From: Heloderma charlesbogerti
Lineage: Eukaryota; Chordata; Lepidosauria; Squamata; Helodermatidae
DNA: 64,000 nt
Direction of reading: 5' to 3'
Assembly: GCA_026122225.1 (NCBI GenBank)
Contig: JANEZZ010000986.1
Location: forward strand, 248,001-312,000
The notes beneath the pieces were generated by a model. That model worked only from the letters and a program-made list of their open reading frames with translations, had not been told where the DNA came from and searched no databases. How positions within the stretch are numbered: position 1 is the stretch's first letter; each line of letters begins with the position of its first letter. A program made the translations under genes and the position numbers. Positions 49,801 through 58,800 of this stretch are shown here, one piece after another.

Positions 49801-52800
49801 CAGCACTGGATGGATGCCTTCCCATGGAGACCGACAGGGTACATACTAATTTTTGTGGCCAACGTTTTACAATGGGAACAGTTAAATGTTGGAAGTGTAG
49901 ATCAGGGGTCCCCAGTGCAGCACCCATGGGCACCATGGCACCCCCAAGACCTCCAGTGGTGCCCACAAAGCTCTCCCTTCCCTGTCCCCTTCACAAAAAT
50001 TGTTTGAAGAAAAATGGAAAATGTTAGGGCAATCTTCTTTCTCTCCCTTTCTAGCCTCTAGCCTTGCTCTTTCACTCCTCTCTCCCCCTTTGTGTTGCTG
50101 TTTCTCCTTCCTGCCAAGCCTGTAGTCTGACTATTTTCCCCTCCTAACTTCTAGCCTTGCTCTTCCTTTCCCCTCTACCCAATTGCCTTGCTATTTTCCC
50201 CTTCCTCCTAGCCTCACTATTTCTCTCCCCTGCCCCTCTTTAGCTCACTTTTAACTAGCCAGGTCCCCATGGCATTATGTGACTAGCCACATCCTCCATG
50301 GGTGTCATTTTGTGGTAGTGCCCACAGCAGTTTCTCAAATTCCTAAATGTGCCCACAAGTCCAAAAAGGTTGGGGACCCTTACTGTAGATCAAGGGTTGT
50401 ATGAGTGAGTCCAATGTACTCTGCTCCTCCCTTACTATATATGTGCTCATGTGGCTTGTTTCTCAAACAGACTGCCTTTGTGGAAGGCAGAGTGGTTTGT
50501 TTGCTTGCATGCATGCAAGTCTGTTGGGATGTCTGTGTTGGGGGAGGGTAATTAAACCCACTTTTTCACTTGTGGCCTTGTAACCCATCTTTGCTATCAA
50601 ATTTATCTGCTGCATAGCCCCTGGTTGTTTTCCTGAAAGGAAGAATAATATAGAAGCAAGCATCCAATATCACCGAATATAGATAGATATTGGGTGCTCT
50701 GTCCACTGCTGCTTATGCTCCCAACTTCTTTCTAGTGTAAGGGATGAGTATTTACCTGGGGTTTGTACTTGTTTTCTGCATCTCTTCCTGCGGTGCTCCT
50801 TTACTTACTCTCTTGTTGTTGTTAAAGACCAGATACACTATTCCTACTGGGGAATAGCAGTAATGAATGTTATGGACTGCCCTTCTCTACATTCCCTGGC
50901 AGGTGTCTCAGTTACCTGTTCAGAATGTTTTCCATCATACCCGCTTTCACAAATGCAACTTTGAGGCATGTGTATCCACATGAGGCATGTGTATCCATAG
51001 GCAGGGTCCCTATGGAAAATCTGAGAACAGAAACAATTTGCAGCTGCAGTTTTCTTGTTAACTGATGCTCTTAGTGTTTGTTGTTTTTAAGAATCCTCTC
51101 TTTTGAGCTTGGCTTTTTGTGCACTTTCATCAGTGATCCCTATTAATAATTTCCCTTCCACCATGTAATGTTCTGGTATACTCAGTTTCCTACTGGAAAT
51201 AATTATTGATCACCTATGTGAAACATGGCATAAGAGCAGTTGCATAGTCTTCGCCCACGTATCTTGATATGCATGCCCTCTTCAAATGCTGCTGCTTTTG
51301 CGTGCCTTAGTTATAATATATGGAAGCCCCTTGGTGTAGGACTGTATGGGTGCACTCTTGCAAAAGAGCAATGCTGTACCCATGCAAGAGATTTCTTGCA
51401 CTTGTTGCAAGTTGTCTGGTCACCGGTTACTGATGTCCTTGCAGCCAAGGATGCTGTCTCTGTCGTGGTGTGGGGAGCACTATTATTTTGTGATGATACA
51501 TGGATTCCTTATTGTGGGTGCCTAATTTCATTACATATATAGATCCTGCTTTTGTACATACGTGCACTGCTTTATGTTGCCCAGTCTTATGTTTGACTAT
51601 GATGCTTCATGGTGTAATGAGATACTCTTAATATAGTGGTTATCCGTGACTACTGTTCCCTTGTCTGCTGTGTTGCTGGATCTGTTACAGATTAAGAATC
51701 CTAGACTGCAGAAAGGCATCCAATGTTTTGGATAGATAGATGTTACCATTGTCTGTGAATAAACATGTATTCCATTTTCTTGATGACTGATGTACTTCCC
51801 ACGTGTCTCACGCACCCTTCTCCCTTTGAAGCTTCATTGGCTTTCCTTAATCTGTGCTTGAATGCACATGGGTCTCAAATTTTGGGTGGATGTGTTGTAT
51901 AGTGATTGCATGCTGCTGGTACTTAACGTTTTGATGTCTGGCTTATATTTCAAATGGGACCTGAGTCACTAATTAGAGTAGGTAACAATACACCAGTGCA
52001 AGGAGATGTACCAGGTCCTTGTAAGGAGACCAGGATGCTGTTTAATTCCATCACTGCTATCTCTCCCATGACACTAACATGTTCTACCTCCTTATAAGCC
52101 ATGCAGTGACTTACATGACACAGCTACTAAACCACTGTTGTTGCATACTTTAAGGCTCCATTTTCCTGCAATGGCACAGCACAGGAACACTATAGCTGCA
52201 CTTCTGAGAAAATGTGATTAAGTACACAAGGCTATTTATAAACATTGAGTCCAAATTATACAGCCACTGTCTGTAGCTAAGCAGGTCTGGATCTGGTCAG
52301 TGCCTGAATGGGAGACCACCTGGGAAATCACCTGCAAACTCTACATACTCAGTCTTGTGTTGCATGATGGAATAAAGGTGGGATATAGCTGTCCTAAATA
52401 AAAAATGAAAAATATACCTTATGTCCTCTTGGCCAGGGGATAGTACTGCACCCTTAGCTGAACTTGAGTAAGGGCAGTAGGGAGAGCATAAAACTCAAGC
52501 TTTACACACAGGGTTTTTTTTTTAAGCTAGGGCTATAATGGCCATATTTGCTTAAAACTACAAGGCAGTATTCTGGAGAATCCTGAATTTTTGTTCACGA
52601 GAATTTCATGAGCAGATCCAGTAACTTGGAACTAACCAGGATGAAAACGACAGTGATATGTCCAAACCTGGACTCCTGGTTTGTCATTCACCTAACAAGC
52701 CAGTGGTTGAGAGTGATAAGCACCAGGAGTCAGGTACAGACATTTTTCATCCTGGTGAGCTCCTGGTTACTGAAGCTGCTCCCACTGCAGGAAGGAGCCA

Positions 52801-55800
52801 CGCAGAAGCAATCCGGCAGCATGTACCTGCATGCTTGCTCATGCACAGTAAGCCCAGTTTCTCCATAATTCTGGTTCCTCGTTTTGTGTGAATACAACCA
52901 ATGTTTAATCAATAAAAACATTTTGACTGATTAAGAAGGCTCTCCTAAATAATCAGCCAGAAGATTTTTTTTTTTTAAACTAAGTAGTTACAAAAGCGAT
53001 ATGTGGTAGGAATCATTTTAAAAGAAGCTTTTCTTGTCCTTTCTTATACCGGACAGAATGTCTCTTTTAAGGTGGTACTTGCTATGAAATATGCATACGT
53101 AATCTAAAAACTAAGAAAAATGCCTTTTTCTTAGAACTATTGTTTTATTCGGGATCTAATTTAAGCGGAATTAAATTGATTAAAACCAGTATGATTAATT
53201 TACAAGAATCTATTTAACTGAGTAACAGCCCTAAAAGAGGGGGTGCGGGAGAGGAAGAATACTGAAACATTTTTCCCTTTCCTATTTCAGTGTTGTGGGG
53301 GTAGGGGTAGAACATATCTAGAAGTCCCGAAACAACATAATTTGTGCAGTATGAGCAAGATATATTGATGCCATTGCCAGTGGCCCCACACCTTTGGAGC
53401 AAGTTGGTATCAGAGGTCATATTGGTTCTCTGACAAGACCGAGGTACTTTTGGTGGAAGACAAGAGGAGGCTGGGGGATGTTGACCTGGTGTTGAATGCG
53501 GTACGGCTACCCTTGACCAGGTCCGCAGTCTGGGGGTCATTTTGGACTCCCAGCTGTCCATGGAGGCTCAGGTGTCAGCTGTGAGCCGGACAGTGCTGTA
53601 TCAACTCCATCTGATACGGCGGCTGCGCCCCTTCCTTCCCGACCATCTGCTCCCATCGGTAGTACATGCCCTGGTCTCCTCTCGTTTAGACTACTGTAAT
53701 GCGCTCTACGTGGGGTTACCCTTGAAGACGGTTCGGAAGCTGCAGCTGGTACAGAACGCGGCGGCTCGCCTGATTAAAGGCAGCCGCCGGCGAGATCACA
53801 TCACTCCAGTGCTGAAGGAGTTGCACTGGTTACCAGTTGTTTTCCGGGCCAAATTCAAGGTGTTGGTTTTGACCTTTAAAACCCTATATGGTTCCGGCCC
53901 AGCCTATCTTCAGGAGCGCCTCCAGCAGCACCAGGCAGGCCGCTTAACAAGATCAGCCTCGGATGGCCTTCTGTCTGTCCCATCAGCCAGGACAGCTAGA
54001 CTGGTGGGGACGAGGGAGAGGGCCTTTTCTGTGGTGGCCCCCACTCTGTGGAACTCCCTCCCTAGGGAACTCTGTCATGCCCCCTCTTTAATGAGCTTCC
54101 GTCATGCATTAAAAACGTGGTTGTTCAGGCAGGCATTTGGGTGGGTTAGGGTATTTTAAAAAAAAATTATGGTAGAATTTTATTGTTTTAAATTGTTTTA
54201 TGGTATGTTGTGCATCGCCCAGAGTGGCTGGGTGACCAGCCAGATGGGCGATTAATAAATTTAATAATAAACAAATAATAAATAAAATATTACGGAGGGA
54301 GCAATACTATGGCCTCTAGTCAGTGGCTAGACGGCCATAGGATATGTGGGTTTCTGGGATCCGACCTTGGAGCCTGTGCGCCATGGTCAGTTCCCAGAGA
54401 ACCGACTTTCCCCCTCCCGTGCTGGCTCACAGGCAGCTCGGAATGGCCCCGCGCTCAGAATAGGTGTGCGGAGCAGCGAGAACGGGGCGTTCCAGGGTGG
54501 TGAAGGCAGAAATGCCAGTACAGCACATTCTATGTGTTGTCTGGCAACCACCTCCCCCGCTCTGCCTTCCTGCAGCTAGACAGGTGAAATCAGCTGTCTA
54601 GCCGCAAATGCAGGCGGCCAAAGCACGGAGGGGACAATTCCCTCCGCGCTTCTCCTGCCCTGCACTGAATAGGTGGTCACCTCTGAGTTCAGAGGCGGCC
54701 GCCTATCCCCATAGGATTGCGCTCTAAGTTGACCTCATTGTAACACCTCCCTATGCACTTTAGCAGAAAACTCAATTTCACTAATGCAAATGTACAGGCT
54801 AAGCAAGATCCTAAGAAAATGGACATGGAGCAAATCCAGGCAAAAATACATACCATTTATCCCTAAGATTGCACTGCAAATTCTACTGTATTGCAGCCTT
54901 GGTTCAGTAAATCATGTATCTTTAAAATACCACTGGATACAATCCTGTGCCTATCTCTCTCCACTGATGGAAGGTTCTTTGATCTACGAGAAGCTTCTAT
55001 CAATGGAACAGGACAGGAAGCAATTTTCACCAATTCCCCCCACCCCCTGCAACCACCACACTGTTCCAAAGGTCCCTCAACCCTCTGGAGCAGTGGGGGC
55101 TACCACAGTGAGAGGGAATCAGCAAAAATCACCTCCGCCCCCTTTCTGCTGATGGAAGCCTCTCTTAGATCAGAATGCCTTCTGTTAGAAGAGCAACACC
55201 ACTGGATACAACTCAGAGAAAAATTTCATTACTTTATACACATTCATTGAGCTTGTTTGGGTGGGTATTTCCCACCTTCTGTAGTCTATACTGATCCTAG
55301 ATCATAGCTACGTACCTTTAATGAGTCAGTGTTTTTAATTAAAAAAAGGAAATGTTTTATTTCCTTAAGAACCAAGTAACCCTTATAGCAACAAAGTAGT
55401 GCAAACAATGTTTGTATATGTCACTTCTAAGAGGCACAAAACAAAATTTCATAATGGCATAACAAAGACATGAATGCCACAACAATGGTATAAAGTTACT
55501 TGGAATGAAGAACTCACCATGGCAAAGCAACATATAACGTGCATTCAAAATCCATTAAAGGGTGTGGAGATAAAACCAGTATGTCAGAAGCCAAACTAAA
55601 GTTTTGTGCTGTAGAAGAGCCAGTGTAAACTACTGGACAAAGTTTGACCAGGGAGTCTGGCGTCAGACACAAACTCAGAGGATGGCTCTCTCATCTTCAA
55701 CTTTCTATCTATCAAAAGGGACAATCAATTACCACTCCCAAGATTCTTTTGATGAATTAGTTAATTAAGGATTTTAAAGAAAATGCTCAAGACATCACTA

Positions 55801-58800
55801 ATAATAGCCAAAGACCTGCTTAGCTGATGTAAAGTTTTAACCCTCTTCTCCAGAACTTATTTAACACGCACAAGTTCAGGCACTTATTACCACTTTGGTT
55901 TAGTCTCAGTTGAGGTGTGGCTGAAATTGTTTGATTCAGATGAATAAATTTTCAGTAACCCGTTCTAGTTCATGTAGTAAAATTTAAATACAATTTATTT
56001 GTACTGTGCCCAGTTGCATACATGCGAGGAAGTGATAGACGATGAGATAATATATCTATGCCTTATCTTAGTTCATGAATGTTGAATGTTTCAGTATAAA
56101 TGGAATATTATATCCTAATGTTATGTCTAAAACATACTAGAGAGAAACACGTATAAGAAGCAAGAATATAGCAAGGAAATACAGGAAAAACAATATACTT
56201 ATCAGATTATCATTTGATTTTGAAAGTAGCAATATGATTTCATTTTAAAGTTTACAACATCTTTAAAAAAAAACTACATTCATTTTCTTGCACACATAAC
56301 ATCCATCCCCTCTCTCTAGTCCAGACTTTCCCAATCTGGTGCCCTCCAAATGTTTTGGACTGCAACCCCCATCATCCCTGACCATTGGCAAGGTAAGACC
56401 TGGAAGCAGGTGTGAACACATTTGTATGCATGGCGGCATAGAAATTCAAAGTGCAGTCACAGACCATACTCAGTTGTTGTTTTCTGGGCCTCCCCATTAT
56501 GAGCACTGTAGAGAGGAGGAGGAGGCTACTTGGCAACCTCACTCACTCAGGTTATTGTGGTGCTGCAAGAAAAGGTGGAAGATGGGAAGTGAAGGTGGCA
56601 ATGGGAAACCATACTGGGATGGATGGCTGTCTTGCTCTGCTTGATCCAGCCATCTGCCAATGCCACCCGCCCAGCTCTGCTGCTCATGTTGGCCATTCCC
56701 TAAGCTCTCAAACTACCAGCTAAACACAGCAGGTCTTTCCACTTACCCTGAGGCTGTAGACAAGACCAGCAGTAGAGCATGCATCTCTGTAGTGTGTGAA
56801 ACTGTATGTTCATGTATGTATGAGAGGGTATGGGTGGGGGCCAAGGAGACTGTACAGCTGGTTCATGTTTTAGATACATACATTCCTTCATCGTATCATG
56901 CTCACGACTTGCCTTGAGCTGTGGACTATGATTATGTTGGCTCAACACCCTAAGTGGTCTGCTTTGCATGGGTTTTGAGATCTCTGCCATGAATTTTCAG
57001 TATTTCCTTCACAGTAGAGAATTTCAGTCTCCATTTTCCATCTGTAAAGCTTTTCTAGAATGTGTTCTAATTGCTTAATCCATTAATACCATGCTGCATG
57101 TGTGTGATACAAGTAAGAATGTGTAGTCTGCAGCTGTGTTCACTTGCTGCAATTATGACTTTTCATTATTGTTTTGTGTTTTTAATACTATTGTAGTCTG
57201 GACTGTTAATCATGCATAGATGTGTTGCTTCATGGTAGGGAACTTGCAAGCACATGCAACAGTTTACATCAGGGATGGGTAACCCGTTTTAGGCCGAGAA
57301 CCACATTCACACTGGGTAAGGGATGTCGAGGGCTGCATGCCAGCAGAGGTTGAGGCCACAGCCAAGAGTGGGTGGGACATGGCCACATAAATTCTCCTTC
57401 CCTCATGTGCACGTGCACACACACAGTCCCTGGGAAATCAGCTCTGCATGCCCCTCTCCGTTCCCAAAGGTGAGGGGCATGTGGATCCAACTTCTTCAGA
57501 AGCTGCTGTTTCAAGACTCCAGATGTCTGAGCAGCAGATCCCGAAAAAGCCAGCTCCATGCACTCCATGTCTTTCAGAAAGGCAAGGGCACACAGACCCA
57601 GGATGTCTCCTGTAAAAGGTCATTTTTCATGACCACTGTGCCATTACCTCAAGGTGCCCCTCCTAGGCACTGCTCCTGAATCCTGAGCCCCAGTGGATAC
57701 CTGCCCAAGTACCAAAAATTAGCTTTTCAAAAATTGACAACCCTAGTATGTACCACTTATAAATCAATGGACAGAAATAAAAGCGTTCAACAACAACTTT
57801 CAGATCTATAGGGACTGAACACTACAGCACAGGAGAGGCTGTCTGCATGGAATGTATGGAATATTTTCTTCACCAGACATCAAGGTCTGCTCTATAATAA
57901 AATGTAGCTTTAAAGAAGTAGACTCCTGTGCTGCTACTTCCCAGCCCTTGAAGAATAGAAGTATCCATAAATCTCACTTTATGAAGGTTTTATGAAGGCA
58001 AAGCATGTTTCTAACACAGCTGTGTTTCTCACTAAACATTTATTCTGAACCAATACATTTTGTTTAGATTCTGTTCTAGTTTGGGTTTAATACAGACTTT
58101 GAAATAATGTTCCAGCTTCTGCTCCTATCTGAAAGGGGAAACTGTTGATTTGGTTTCCTGCTTAAACTTGAACTCTAGTAACCAGTGAAGAATCTTGCTG
58201 GAGTACTTAAAATTAACTTGAGTTAATTTTAATTTAATTTAAAATTAATTTAAAATTAAATTAACTTGAGTGAAAAGGCCCAACTCTGTCCTGCATTGTT
58301 GAGCATAATCTAACTTCATAAAACCCAGTTGAAAGTTTTAATAAGTTTTATCTCAAGTTCTCAAATTAAAGTTATATTTCAATTAAACTCAGATACCATT
58401 TTTCATCGCTATTTTTATAACAAGTTCCCAAACATTATTCCAAGGACTTTATTTTTGTTCGAGACCATCAGTCTTCTCTGGGAATCTATAGCTTGCTGAG
58501 AAGCCTGCGCCTTGCTTTGCCTGTTGTTTAAAAGTGCAAAACACATGCAAACTTTTTTAGGAAATCCACAATTTGGAGGTTATTCAAACTCTATATGCTG
58601 CATATCGGCAACAGGAAGGTTATTATTCTTGCACGAGTCCAGATGTCCACATTAACAGCAAGTATCGCAATGAAGAAAGTGACTATTGGATCCTACTGGA
58701 TCCGCCCTGGGTACTCATAAGCCTCCAAACGTGGAGGCTTGCATGGATCCAATGCAGGGCGGGAGACACATCTGCTGCTTTGTTCCCAGGCAAATATTCT

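Noticed and set aside
52258..52405. Possible 5S rRNA gene
   Set aside because: Only the middle and 3' part of 5S is recognisable, with many changes and a foreign 3' body.
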